A stretch of DNA of 14,251 nucleotides from Cellvibrionaceae bacterium (GCA_030597965.1 JAUVQU010000042.1:1-14251), one strand, 5' to 3'. Counted from the stretch's first letter, positions 7,207 to 14,251 are shown. Notes: a model not told the origin generated them from the letters alone. A program made the numbers and translations.

Positions 7207-7995
7207 ATGAAGCAATCACAATGGATTTATAGTGTCATCGTTGTATTAGTGGCGGCTGGTGCGTATTTACTGTGGCAGGACTACCATTCAGATGATGAGC
7301 TGGCATCTTTGGTTGCTCCAGAAGTGGCGCCGGTTGCTGTTGTGGAGGAGGCGGAGTCCATGTCTCATAAGGCTTCTTCCAGGGATGCAGAGGCCCAGGA
7401 AGCTTTGCTGCCCGCACCCAGCGGTTTAGATGAAAGTGATGCGTTTGTTGAGTCATTGGTGAACGCCGTTGCCCCTGAATTTATTCAGTGGTTAGTGCCC
7501 GATGAGCAGGTTCGCAAGGCGGTGACTGCCATCGATATGATGGCGGAAGGTCAGTATCCTCGAAAATATCCTGTCATTGTTTTTCCTCATACGGCCTTTC
7601 AGGTGGTGAGTGGGGGTGAAGGAGAGGAGGATCTAAAATACGCCAATCTTGCTAATACCAACCGGGCTGATAGTTTGATTGCCGCATTAAAACGCGTCGA
7701 TCCGGCTTTATTGGCGCGTTATTATCGCCAGTGGCGGCCTACGTTAGAGCAGGCCTATGGTGAGCTGGGTAAAACAGACCGTTTTTCCGATCGCTTTGAA
7801 ACTGCACTTGATCGCCTGATTGCAGTTGAGTCCCCGCCTGCGGATGCTGCCTTGGTACAGCCCCATGTGTTTTATCAATACCAGGACCCTGAGTTGGAGC
7901 AGCGCAGTGATTTGGATAAGTTGGTGTGGCGCTTGGGTGACGAGAATCAACGGGCTCTTCAAGAGTTTCTCAGGCAGTTCAAACAAGAGCTGTAA
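7207..7995 (+). CDS. DUF3014 domain protein, single membrane anchor
   Basis: Protein of 262 residues. A short n-region MKQSQW precedes one hydrophobic helix (about residues 7-23), so the rest should lie in the periplasm. Residues about 28-75 are acidic and Ala/Pro/Val-rich, probably a flexible linker. The remaining domain matches my recollection of DUF3014 (LVNAVAPEFIQWLVPDEQVRKAVTAIDMMAEGQYPRKYPV, RYYRQWRPTLEQAYGELG, FYQYQDPELE). No biochemical function is established for this family. ATG 7207 is chosen because AAGGA lies 6 nt upstream and it places the membrane helix at the N terminus; a longer in-frame reading from 7021 would overlap the HIT gene. The MAPEG gene follows after 26 bp. Confidence 0.82.
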   Translation: MKQSQWIYSVIVVLVAAGAYLLWQDYHSDDELASLVAPEVAPVAVVEEAESMSHKASSRDAEAQEALLPAPSGLDESDAFVESLVNAVAPEFIQWLVPDEQVRKAVTAIDMMAEGQYPRKYPVIVFPHTAFQVVSGGEGEEDLKYANLANTNRADSLIAALKRVDPALLARYYRQWRPTLEQAYGELGKTDRFSDRFETALDRLIAVESPPADAALVQPHVFYQYQDPELEQRSDLDKLVWRLGDENQRALQEFLRQFKQEL

Positions 7996-8021
7996 TAATT
8001 TATGAATATCCGGACGAGTTA

Positions 8022-8411
8022 ATGACAATAATTATAAGCAGTGTGATTTTTGCGGCTTTGCTGCTGATCATAACTAAGGTGCCGGTTGGGCTTGCTCAGG
8101 TTAAACAGGGCGGTGGTTATGACTATAATTTACCCCGTGTCCAGCAGGCAAAATTAGAAGGTTTTGGGCAGCGCGCCTTGGGTTGTCATCAAAACAGCAT
8201 TGAGGCCTTTCCTTATTTTGCTGCAGGTGTGGCGCTGGCCTTAATCAGTGGTGCTTCCCTTGAAACAGCTCAGTGGCTGTGTGGGATATTCGTTGTGTCG
8301 CGTATTGGTTATTGCCTTTGCTACTGGATGGATATTGCTCTCATGAGGAGTACTTTCTGGTTTTTCGGATTTGGTTCTTCTATAGGTTTAATGGTGTTGG
8401 CGCTGCCATAG
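8022..8411 (+). CDS. MAPEG-family membrane protein
   Basis: Integral membrane protein of 129 residues with about four hydrophobic helices (residues 2-20, 62-78, 83-105, 109-128). It matches MAPEG proteins, a group that includes microsomal glutathione transferases and eicosanoid-synthesis enzymes. The family motif is visible as GQRALGCHQNSIEAFPYFAAGV, with Arg51, His56, Asn58 and Glu61. Bacterial members of this short type are poorly characterised; glutathione-dependent activity is a family guess, not shown here. The upstream ribosome-binding sequence is weak (GGACGAG). It is the last gene of the HIT/DUF3014/MAPEG unit, with a strong terminator 22 bp after the stop. Confidence 0.85.
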   Translation: MTIIISSVIFAALLLIITKVPVGLAQVKQGGGYDYNLPRVQQAKLEGFGQRALGCHQNSIEAFPYFAAGVALALISGASLETAQWLCGIFVVSRIGYCLCYWMDIALMRSTFWFFGFGSSIGLMVLALP

Positions 8412-8433
8412 ATAGCTACATGTTAAATATAGA

Positions 8434-8466
8434 AATAAAAAAACGGCCAAATGGCCGTTTTTTTAT
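8434..8466. terminator. Bidirectional intrinsic terminator
   Basis: AAACGGCC and GGCCGTTT pair around an AAAT loop. An A-run lies on the left and a T-run on the right, so the structure works on both strands. It separates the MAPEG gene (+), ending at 8411, from WS/DGAT copy 2 (-), whose stop is at 8476. Confidence 0.9.
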
Positions 8467-8475
8467 TGTTGTAGA

Positions 8476-9954
8476 TTATGCTTTTTTTGGCTTCGCTTTT
8501 GGCTTCGCTTTTGGCTTCGCTTCGGACGCCTGATGGTTGGCTTTTACACTCTTAAGGTGTTCATTAAGTGAAGCTTTTAAACAGCGGGTATAAAATCCCA
8601 TATCGCCCATGACCGAGCCGTCTGCAGAAATGCCGATGCTCAGTGATTTGCCCAGACCGGTAATGACGTGCGTGACCCCAACTCCTTCAACCAAATGTAT
8701 GACAGGATGAATGCTTTTGATCTCTGCGCCACAGAAATACTTTGTACCGCCCATAATACCGGGTACGTTGGTGATAACGGTGTTGAACTGTGTCAGTGGT
8801 TTTGGCTTGGCTTTCTCCTTACCTATGTTTTGCATATTCTGCATATAGGCGGGTCGCAGCTGTTCTAGGGACTTGTTCAGATCTTTGATGACTTCACGGG
8901 CGAGGGGAATACCCTTGGCGGTGCGGCTCTGAACAGAGGCCAGCCTTTTTGCCGGGTCAGCAATATGGGTGCCTATGCCAATAAACATAGGGACGACAAG
9001 GTTGCCGCCGCTGTCTTTTTCTTTATCGTTGCGAACCGATACCGGGCAGATAGAAATCAGAGATTTACTTTTAGGCAGGTCGTCGTGTTTTTCAAGGTAT
9101 CTGCGCAAGCCGCCAGCAATGACGGAAATTAAAACATCATTGAGGCTGGCGCCCTCGGCCAGCGAGCGGATACTCTGCAAGTCTGTTATGTCGAATGTCA
9201 TGGAGTCCCAGCGGCGCTTTTTGGATATGATCGTGGTGAGTCGTGTGCGCGGCGCCCGTACTTGCTTTGGTCGACTTTGATCGGCTAGACGTTCGAGCAG
9301 TTCCCAGATTTTTTGGGCGCTGGTATAACTTGCTTTGAGAGACTGAACGCTTTGATTCCAAAGATTGGGCAGAGTTTTTGCCCACATTTCAAATTCATTG
9401 GGCGGTGCGGCTTGTTTCTTTATTTTTTTAATTTTATTCAGTTTTATTTCGGGCGAATCACTCATTAATCCATTGGTCAGTTCAATAAAGGCCTTTCCGT
9501 CGACAAAGGCATGATGGAAGCGACACACCAGCGCAAAGCTGTCTTCTGAAACCCCTTGGATTGCGTTCAGCCCATCGATGACATAGATCTCCCACGGCGG
9601 GCGATCATGGTCCATGTCGCGAACGTTGAGCTCTCCTATAAGGGTTTTCAGCTTTTTCCAGTTGCCGGGGTTTGGCAGACTCAAGTGTCTGATGTGGTAG
9701 TCAAAATCAATGTCTTGAGTTTGAATCCAGTAGGGGAAATCTACGTCCATGGGCGCGCGGAGCAGTTGGCGCTGAAACTCTGGAATGGTCATCACGCGAT
9801 TTTTCAGAAACTCAGTAATCTGTTCAAAATCAAGGTTGCCATTTGGAGCTGTGCCAGGGTCGCAAATCCACATGATGGCCATGGAGTAGGGATTGTTGGG
9901 TGTTTCCATGCTGTAGAAAGTGGCGTCGGAGGGAGAAAGCTGTTTTATCGTCAT
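8476..9954 (-). CDS. Wax ester synthase/diacylglycerol acyltransferase (WS/DGAT), copy 2
   Basis: Same family and reaction class as the gene at 2733-4181: acyl transfer from acyl-CoA to a fatty alcohol or diacylglycerol for storage lipid. It has 492 residues. HHAFVDG (147-153) is the catalytic motif, DRPPWEIYVIDGL is the RPLW-like motif, and TNVPG (NVPG at 396-399) marks the C-terminal domain. Unlike copy 1 it starts straight at MTIKQLSPSD, and it ends in a Lys/Pro/Ala tail (residues about 475-492) encoded by 12-bp tandem repeats. The ribosome-binding sequence before ATG 9954 is poor (CAGGG within a GGGTACCC palindrome). It is read divergently from the TIM-barrel/TetR/SDR/DUF3604 genes, with 180 bp between. 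The two copies are visibly homologous along their length but clearly diverged, so the duplication is not recent. Confidence 0.92.
   Translation of the reverse strand: MTIKQLSPSDATFYSMETPNNPYSMAIMWICDPGTAPNGNLDFEQITEFLKNRVMTIPEFQRQLLRAPMDVDFPYWIQTQDIDFDYHIRHLSLPNPGNWKKLKTLIGELNVRDMDHDRPPWEIYVIDGLNAIQGVSEDSFALVCRFHHAFVDGKAFIELTNGLMSDSPEIKLNKIKKIKKQAAPPNEFEMWAKTLPNLWNQSVQSLKASYTSAQKIWELLERLADQSRPKQVRAPRTRLTTIISKKRRWDSMTFDITDLQSIRSLAEGASLNDVLISVIAGGLRRYLEKHDDLPKSKSLISICPVSVRNDKEKDSGGNLVVPMFIGIGTHIADPAKRLASVQSRTAKGIPLAREVIKDLNKSLEQLRPAYMQNMQNIGKEKAKPKPLTQFNTVITNVPGIMGGTKYFCGAEIKSIHPVIHLVEGVGVTHVITGLGKSLSIGISADGSVMGDMGFYTRCLKASLNEHLKSVKANHQASEAKPKAKPKAKPKKA
8489..8522. repeat. 12-bp tandem repeat encoding the Lys-Pro-Ala tail
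   Basis: GGCTTCGCTTTT is present twice in full (8489-8500, 8501-8512) and then as GGCTTCGCTT (8513-8522), about 2.8 copies. On the minus strand it encodes KPKA-type units at the C terminus of WS/DGAT copy 2. The unit keeps frame, so copy-number changes would lengthen or shorten the tail without a frameshift. Confidence 0.85.
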
Positions 9955-10069
9955 TGCTGGGTACCCTGAAATTGAATTTTGTTTTCGGAGGATGATTTGT
10001 CTACATTAATTCATTTTTAGACTTTATGTTGATTTATCTCAAAATAGCTTTATGATTCCTTGGCTGTAT

Positions 10070-10098
10070 TTGTTGGTCGTATGATTTTTTTTGATAAT
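10070..10098 (+). promoter_or_regulatory. Candidate sigma70 promoter for the TIM-barrel/TetR/SDR/DUF3604 genes
   Basis: TTGTTG (10070-10075) and GATAAT (10093-10098) are 17 nt apart; the -10 matches consensus at 5 of 6 positions, the -35 at 3 of 6. Transcription would begin near 10105, about 30 nt before ATG 10135, where a GAGG ribosome site is present. The TetR protein encoded two genes on could act in this divergent 180-bp region, but I found no convincing long operator palindrome. Confidence 0.4.
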
Positions 10099-10134
10099 TG
10101 GCTTTAACACTAAGCATAGATGAGGATATAACAG

Positions 10135-11088
10135 ATGGGTAAATTTAATGACTCTCGCTTGATTTTAAGTGCCGGCACTATTCCCAAGGCCAGCTTTGTT
10201 GAGCGAGTTGAAGCGGCTAAGGCTGCGGGATTTGATGCCATTTCTCTTTTTCCTCAGCAGTATCTGGCGGCACAGCGCAAAGAAAAACTTTCCGTTGCTG
10301 ACATGAAATCTATTCTGGCCGATAACCAGATCGCACTCGATGAAGTGGACCCGCTGCTGGATTGGCTGGGTGAGGGTGTGTCCCCGTCTGAAACACTGAT
10401 GATGGAAATGGCCGATACCTTCGGTGCTCGATCTGTAAACGTGGCGTCAGCTTTTGTATCAGATTTACCTTGGGATGTTATTGTTGAGCGTTTTTCTGCC
10501 GTTGCCAAGCGTGCAGCTGCACACGGTTTGCGAGCTGATCTGGAGTTCTTACCCTGGACGCAAGTAGGCAGTTTATCGACCACATTAAAATTATTAGATG
10601 AAGCGGCTCAGCCAAATGCGGGTGTGATGTTTGATTTCTGGCACTTCTTTAATAGTACTGATGACCTTGCAACATTGAACGCTTTGACGGCAGAGCAAGC
10701 GGCTCAAATTACCAGTTTCCAATTAAATGATATGCCTGAAACTATCGAGAAATTTTCATATGGAAAGAACTGGGTTTACATCATGGATATGGCTCAGGGC
10801 GCCATCGATAGTCTCCGGGTTCTGGGTAAAGACGGTTTGTTGAATGTGGCAGTTAAGGCGCAGTATCCACACCCGGATGCGCAGCAGATGATGAAGGACG
10901 CACTGTGTTCTCGTTTGATGCCGGGCGATGGTGTGCAGCCGGTTAAAGAGGTCTTAAGTATATTGTCAGAAAAAGGTGTTCAGCCTGCTATTGGTATTGA
11001 GGTGTTTAATTTGGATAACTATAAGCTGACGCCGGCCGAAGTTGCTCAGCGTGCGATGCGAGCCTATCAATCTGTACTGGCTGACTAA
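10135..11088 (+). CDS. Sugar phosphate isomerase/epimerase-like TIM-barrel protein
   Basis: Protein of 317 residues of the xylose-isomerase-like TIM-barrel (AP endonuclease 2) superfamily, which includes IolE dehydratases, keto-sugar epimerases and isomerases. Barrel elements are visible: VERVEAAKAAGFDAISLF (22-39), LEFLPW with Glu137, MFDFWHFF with Asp167 and His170, SFQLND (194-199), RLMPGDGVQPVKEVL (260-274) and GIEVFN with Glu289. Glu137, Asp167 and Glu289 fit the usual metal-binding positions. The SRLMPGDG block is the family's common PGEG motif. A segment of roughly 58 residues between QLND and SRLMPGDG is longer than I expect for the family. Substrate unknown; in this context it may act on a non-sugar or ring-derived compound. 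The TetR gene starts 10 nt after the stop, so it is almost certainly in the same operon. Confidence 0.82.
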   Translation: MGKFNDSRLILSAGTIPKASFVERVEAAKAAGFDAISLFPQQYLAAQRKEKLSVADMKSILADNQIALDEVDPLLDWLGEGVSPSETLMMEMADTFGARSVNVASAFVSDLPWDVIVERFSAVAKRAAAHGLRADLEFLPWTQVGSLSTTLKLLDEAAQPNAGVMFDFWHFFNSTDDLATLNALTAEQAAQITSFQLNDMPETIEKFSYGKNWVYIMDMAQGAIDSLRVLGKDGLLNVAVKAQYPHPDAQQMMKDALCSRLMPGDGVQPVKEVLSILSEKGVQPAIGIEVFNLDNYKLTPAEVAQRAMRAYQSVLAD

Positions 11089-11098
11089 GAGGTAGATA

Positions 11099-11725
11099 AT
11101 GTTAGCTGTTGTAAAAGATCAGACGGAGCTGAAAAGTAAATCAGCCCGTACTCGTGAACAGATCATGGCGGCGGCACTGATCTGCTACGAGCGGTATGGC
11201 ATTGAGAAAACTACACTGGAACAAGTGGCCGAAGAATCCTGTTTAAGCAGAGCAACGGTTTATCGTTATGCGAAAAATCGCCGTGAGCTGCTCAATCAAG
11301 TGTTCATTCGTGATGCGGAAATGGCGTTACAGCGCGTGTATGGGGTTGTTCAATCGCAGGATTCTTTCCAGAATATCGTGCTGGATAGCGTTATGGTTTT
11401 ATTGAGTCGGCGCGAAGATTACGCGATGCAAAGGCTTATGGATGCACAGATTGATGATGACCTTCTGCATGACAAATCCATGCCCCAATCAATGCTTCGT
11501 AATTTTGCCGAGCAAACGTTAGCTGAGCCATACGACAGAGCATTAAAAAATAATGAGTTACCGGATGGGCTGACTTTACCTGTTTTATGTGACTGGATTG
11601 GCCGCATGATGCGATCCTTATTAGTCTCGCCACCCGACATGATCAAAAGTGAAAGGGAGTTTAGGCAGTATTTGGAATTTGTACTAAAACCAATTTTTTA
11701 TAAAAAAGAAAATGATCCAAGTTAG
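11099..11725 (+). CDS. TetR/AcrR-family transcriptional regulator
   Basis: One-component regulator of 208 residues. The N-terminal DNA-binding domain is clear: ARTREQIMAAALICYERYGIEKTT leads into the helix-turn-helix TLEQVAEESCLSRATVYRYAKNRREL (about 39-64). The C-terminal ligand-binding part is divergent, as usual, so the effector cannot be inferred. ATG 11099 has AGAGG 5 nt upstream, overlapping the end of the preceding gene, so translation is likely coupled. The gene lies inside the operon rather than at its edge, which suggests autoregulation of the whole set and perhaps of the divergent WS/DGAT gene. An alternative is activation rather than repression. Confidence 0.9.
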   Translation: MLAVVKDQTELKSKSARTREQIMAAALICYERYGIEKTTLEQVAEESCLSRATVYRYAKNRRELLNQVFIRDAEMALQRVYGVVQSQDSFQNIVLDSVMVLLSRREDYAMQRLMDAQIDDDLLHDKSMPQSMLRNFAEQTLAEPYDRALKNNELPDGLTLPVLCDWIGRMMRSLLVSPPDMIKSEREFRQYLEFVLKPIFYKKENDPS

Positions 11726-11730
11726 GGAGT

Positions 11731-11826
11731 GTGAATAAACTAACGGTCTGGATATATCGCCACTTCCCAGACTTGATGACTAAATTGGCCGTTAAGCCTC
11801 TGGCTCAAAACGTAGCAGCTAATTAA
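11731..11826 (+). CDS. Possible 31-residue small protein or gene remnant
   Basis: A GTG-started frame of 31 codons plus TAA fills most of the 124-bp gap between the TetR and SDR genes. It encodes VNKLTVWIYRHFPDLMTKLA and a further 11 residues (VKPLAQNVAAN). AGGGAG lies only 1 nt before the GTG, too close for ideal initiation; an internal ATG at 11776 is an alternative. The amphipathic, basic composition with one Pro loosely recalls the last 20 residues of the neighbouring SDR (a KIMARLPAKFLDK-like pattern), so it could be the decayed end of a duplicated SDR gene. It could also be a true small protein, or chance. Confidence 0.3.
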   Translation: MNKLTVWIYRHFPDLMTKLAVKPLAQNVAAN

Positions 11827-11849
11827 ATAAATAATTTGGAGAGAAGAGA

Positions 11850-12668
11850 ATGTCTACAAGTGAAAAACCAGTAGTACTAGTAACTGGTGCAGGTCAGGGT
11901 ATTGGCCGTGCCATTGCTAACCATTTCCATGATCAGGGTTATCATGTGGTTGCCACGGATTATAACGATGCGTTGTTTGAAGACCTGAAGGGTAAAGAAG
12001 GTTACACCACGGCAAAACACAACGTGGCCAGTATTGATGATGCGGCAGCTGTGGCAGCAAAAATTCAAAGCGAACTCGGCCGCTTGGATGTGATTATTAA
12101 CAATGCAGGTATTAATGCTTACCTGCCCGTTGTTGAAGCACCACCGCAGAGAACGATTGATGGTTTTATGGTGAACACTCTTGGTCCCTTAATTGTGACT
12201 AACGCTTGTCTGGATCTGCTGATTGCGTCTAAGGGCACAGTGGTTAATATCTCCAGTGAGTCAGCACCCCTGCGCACCCCTTTCCAGTTTTATCAGTCCA
12301 CAAAAAAGGCGTTGGAGTGTCTTTCTGATGTGATGCGTCGTGAATTAGGCGTGCATGATGTACATGTTGTAATTGTTCGCCCTGGTACGATCAGAACTGA
12401 TATGACTGACACCAGCAAGCTTGTTACTAATCCGGTGGAAAATAGCCGCTTTGCAAAGGCTTTTGATGTTTTTGCCCAGCAGTTATCTGCTCAAATGCCA
12501 TCCAAAAAACTGTCGGTTGCGGATGCCGCCGAACAGACTTTCCTGGCGGCCACAGACCCATCAAAACCCGTTTTATACACTTACAGTAATTTACTGAAAT
12601 TCAAGATCATGGCTCGGTTGCCTGCCAAGTTTCTGGACAAGCAAGTGATTAAAATGTTGAAAGCTTGA
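11850..12668 (+). CDS. Short-chain dehydrogenase/reductase (SDR)
   Basis: NAD(P)-dependent oxidoreductase of the classical SDR family, 272 residues. The cofactor-binding TGAGQGIG is at 12-19, Asp37 ends strand 2 (VVATDY), and NNAG is at 84-87. The catalytic set is Asn109, a serine in NISSES (135/136), Tyr148 and Lys152 (YQSTK). The acidic residue after strand 2 favours NAD+ over NADP+. The substrate pocket is not readable; the 20-residue basic, hydrophobic C-terminal tail (FKIMARLPAKFL) may sit at a membrane, as in retinol- or steroid-type SDRs. A GGAG ribosome site precedes ATG 11850. It is part of the same co-directional set as the TIM-barrel, TetR and DUF3604 genes. Confidence 0.9.
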   Translation: MSTSEKPVVLVTGAGQGIGRAIANHFHDQGYHVVATDYNDALFEDLKGKEGYTTAKHNVASIDDAAAVAAKIQSELGRLDVIINNAGINAYLPVVEAPPQRTIDGFMVNTLGPLIVTNACLDLLIASKGTVVNISSESAPLRTPFQFYQSTKKALECLSDVMRRELGVHDVHVVIVRPGTIRTDMTDTSKLVTNPVENSRFAKAFDVFAQQLSAQMPSKKLSVADAAEQTFLAATDPSKPVLYTYSNLLKFKIMARLPAKFLDKQVIKMLKA

Positions 12669-12724
12669 TAGTCCGAATTAAAGTGAATTGCCGAAGCAGC
12701 AGAGAAACAATAAAAGGAAGCCCC

Positions 12725-14251
12725 ATGTCACTGGTTAAATACTTGGTTCCCGTTTTGGTTTTGTTCGGGTTAACAGGTTGCAGTGTTGATGATCCAACAC
12801 TCCAGGGTAAGCCGGGCTTAAGTCTGTCTGACCCTCTGCCGGAGAAACAGGCGGTTGCATATAATGAAAACCGTAACCTGTTATGGGGTGATCTGCATGT
12901 GCATACCAGTCTTTCCTATGACTCTTATGGGATGGGGGTGAGAATTTTACCGGATGATGCCTATCACTACTTTAAGGGTGGCACCATTCTTCATGGTGCT
13001 GGTTATAAAGTACAGGCAAAGCGTCCTATTGATTTTGCGGCCGTGACTGATCATGCCGAGTATTTAGGCGTGCCGCGTCATGTCGCGGGTGAGAATGCTG
13101 AAGACAATTCGTTACCGGAAATGCTGGCGACAGGCAGTCCCTTAAGGATTACCTACGGCTGGTTTGCAAACATGATTAAATCCAAAAATGAAAATCCAGC
13201 GGCAGCTTATGGTGATATTGAAGGTTTGGATGATGTGATGAGTGCTGCCTGGCAGGACACCATTGTGGCCGCCGAACGCAATAATAACCCGGGTCGGTTT
13301 ACTGCTTTCATTGCCTATGAATATACCTCCATGCCGGGTGGCCAGAACTTGCACCGCAACGTGATCTTCAGAGGCTCGAATGTCACCGATAGGCCATTTT
13401 CTGCAGTAGATTCTGAAAACCCGGAGGATCTTTGGTTTGAAATCGAGAAACAGCGAGCACTGGGTAATGAGAGTTTCGCAATTCCCCACAATGGTAATGC
13501 TAGTAACGGCTTGATGTACGACCGACAGAAATGGGATGGCAGTCCGCTGGATGCAGAGTACGCAAAGCGCCGTATGATCAACGAGCCGATTACAGAAATG
13601 TTTCAGGCCAAGGGTTCTTCGGAAACACACCCGGAGCTCTCACCCGATGATCTATTTGCGGGTCATGAATTATTCACGACTATTTTTAACCCGGCGGGTG
13701 ATATTGGTAAGGTGCCCGGAAGTTATATTCGTGATGCCATGCGTGTCGGTATGGAATACAACCATAAGCAGGGCTTTAACCCTTATATGTTTGGTGTAAT
13801 CGGCAGTGGTGATAGCCACAACGGCACCATGCTGGATGAAGAAGATAACTACAGTGGCAAGCAGCCAATCATGGACGGTTCAGCGGCACAGCGTTTGGGC
13901 GAAGTCTTTTTGATGTCAGACAGTATGCGCCGCACCGGTCAGTGGGGCTCACAGGGTTTGGCGGCCGTGTATGCCCAAGAGAATACACGCGATTCTATTT
14001 ATGACGCTTTGCGTCGCAAGGAGTCCTACGCCACAACAGGGCCACGTATGACCTTACGTTTCTTTGGTGGTTGGGATTATTCAGCGCAGATGCTTCATCA
14101 AACCGATTGGCTGGATCAGGCCTATGCAGCCGGTGTACCGATGGGTGGCATTCTGAATGAGGACGTCTCTGATCCGGTTGCTCCGTCCTTTCTTCTGGTT
14201 GCGGGTAAGGATCCAATTGGTGCCAACCTTGATCGCTTACAGGTGATCAAA
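12725..14251 (+). CDS. DUF3604 lipoprotein (3' end cut by window)
   Basis: The frame stays open for 509 codons to the window end; DUF3604 proteins usually run to about 600 residues or more. The first 19 residues form a lipoprotein signal ending in the lipobox LTGC (Cys19), so it should be a membrane-anchored periplasmic or outer-membrane protein. The body matches my recollection of DUF3604, with PHP-like metal-binding blocks: WGDLHVHTSLSYD (Asp56, His58, His60), FAAVTDHAEYLG (Asp109, His110, Glu112), PHNGN (His255) and GSGDSHNG (Asp363, His365). This suggests a metal-dependent hydrolase, possibly a phosphoesterase. The family has no settled function that I know of. ATG 12725 has AAGGAAG 4 nt upstream. 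It lies 56 bp after the SDR gene with no terminator between, so it probably shares its transcript. Confidence 0.88.
   Translation, partial: MSLVKYLVPVLVLFGLTGCSVDDPTLQGKPGLSLSDPLPEKQAVAYNENRNLLWGDLHVHTSLSYDSYGMGVRILPDDAYHYFKGGTILHGAGYKVQAKRPIDFAAVTDHAEYLGVPRHVAGENAEDNSLPEMLATGSPLRITYGWFANMIKSKNENPAAAYGDIEGLDDVMSAAWQDTIVAAERNNNPGRFTAFIAYEYTSMPGGQNLHRNVIFRGSNVTDRPFSAVDSENPEDLWFEIEKQRALGNESFAIPHNGNASNGLMYDRQKWDGSPLDAEYAKRRMINEPITEMFQAKGSSETHPELSPDDLFAGHELFTTIFNPAGDIGKVPGSYIRDAMRVGMEYNHKQGFNPYMFGVIGSGDSHNGTMLDEEDNYSGKQPIMDGSAAQRLGEVFLMSDSMRRTGQWGSQGLAAVYAQENTRDSIYDALRRKESYATTGPRMTLRFFGGWDYSAQMLHQTDWLDQAYAAGVPMGGILNEDVSDPVAPSFLLVAGKDPIGANLDRLQVIK

Noticed and set aside
8489..8522. CRISPR-like or origin iteron repeats
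   Set aside because: The 12-bp units are contiguous, in frame with a coding region and have no spacers.
9957..9968. TGGGTACCCT palindrome as a TetR operator
   Set aside because: It is short and only a few bases from the start codon of WS/DGAT copy 2; it does not look like the longer palindromes TetR proteins usually bind.
13142..13630. 162-codon minus-strand frame inside the DUF3604 gene
   Set aside because: It is antisense to a continuous 509-codon frame with lipobox and metal motifs, so it is a shadow.

Overview
The window reads as chromosome of a free-living, probably marine gammaproteobacterium. Supporting signs are a ProS of the E. coli type (573 residues, editing insertion), an AvtA-type transaminase, a Pseudomonas-like REP doublet, and two wax ester synthase/diacylglycerol acyltransferases (WS/DGAT) within 7 kb. 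That mix suits oil- or lipid-storing lineages such as Cellvibrionales/Spongiibacteraceae or relatives of Marinobacter and Alcanivorax. The assignment comes from gene content only. I see no rRNA, tRNA, CRISPR array, transposase or phage gene, and every clear gene looks intact except the two cut by the window ends.

Layout. 1-2291 (+): the 3' part of avtA, then a CPA2-type Na+/H+ antiporter and a DUF454 (YbaN-like) membrane protein 2 nt apart. 2292-2732: a 441-bp gap with consecutive imperfect stem-loops, a short GC hairpin and an AT-rich leader. 2733-4181 (+): first WS/DGAT. 4200-4258: a 17-bp perfect inverted repeat between converging genes. 4268-6638 (-): a periplasmic lytic transglycosylase downstream of proS; a REP doublet (REPIN) covers the transglycosylase start region. 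6720-8411 (+): HIT hydrolase, DUF3014 protein and MAPEG protein, a short operon divergent from proS and closed by a bidirectional terminator. 8476-9954 (-): second WS/DGAT with a Lys-Pro-Ala tail encoded by 12-bp repeats. 10135-14251 (+): TIM-barrel isomerase/epimerase-like protein, TetR regulator, a possible 32-codon ORF, a short-chain dehydrogenase (SDR), and a DUF3604 lipoprotein that runs off the end.

How the genes may work together. The left and middle parts are housekeeping: amino-acid metabolism, ion homeostasis, translation, wall turnover. The right part is accessory. A co-directional set containing its own TetR regulator sits divergently from a neutral-lipid acyltransferase. This is the best candidate for an undescribed system: a regulated oxidoreductive pathway with a surface or periplasmic DUF3604 lipoprotein, possibly linked to storage lipid. 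Its substrate cannot be read from the sequence. The most concrete sequence-level oddity is the REPIN that appears to supply the start codon and first residues of the transglycosylase signal peptide.
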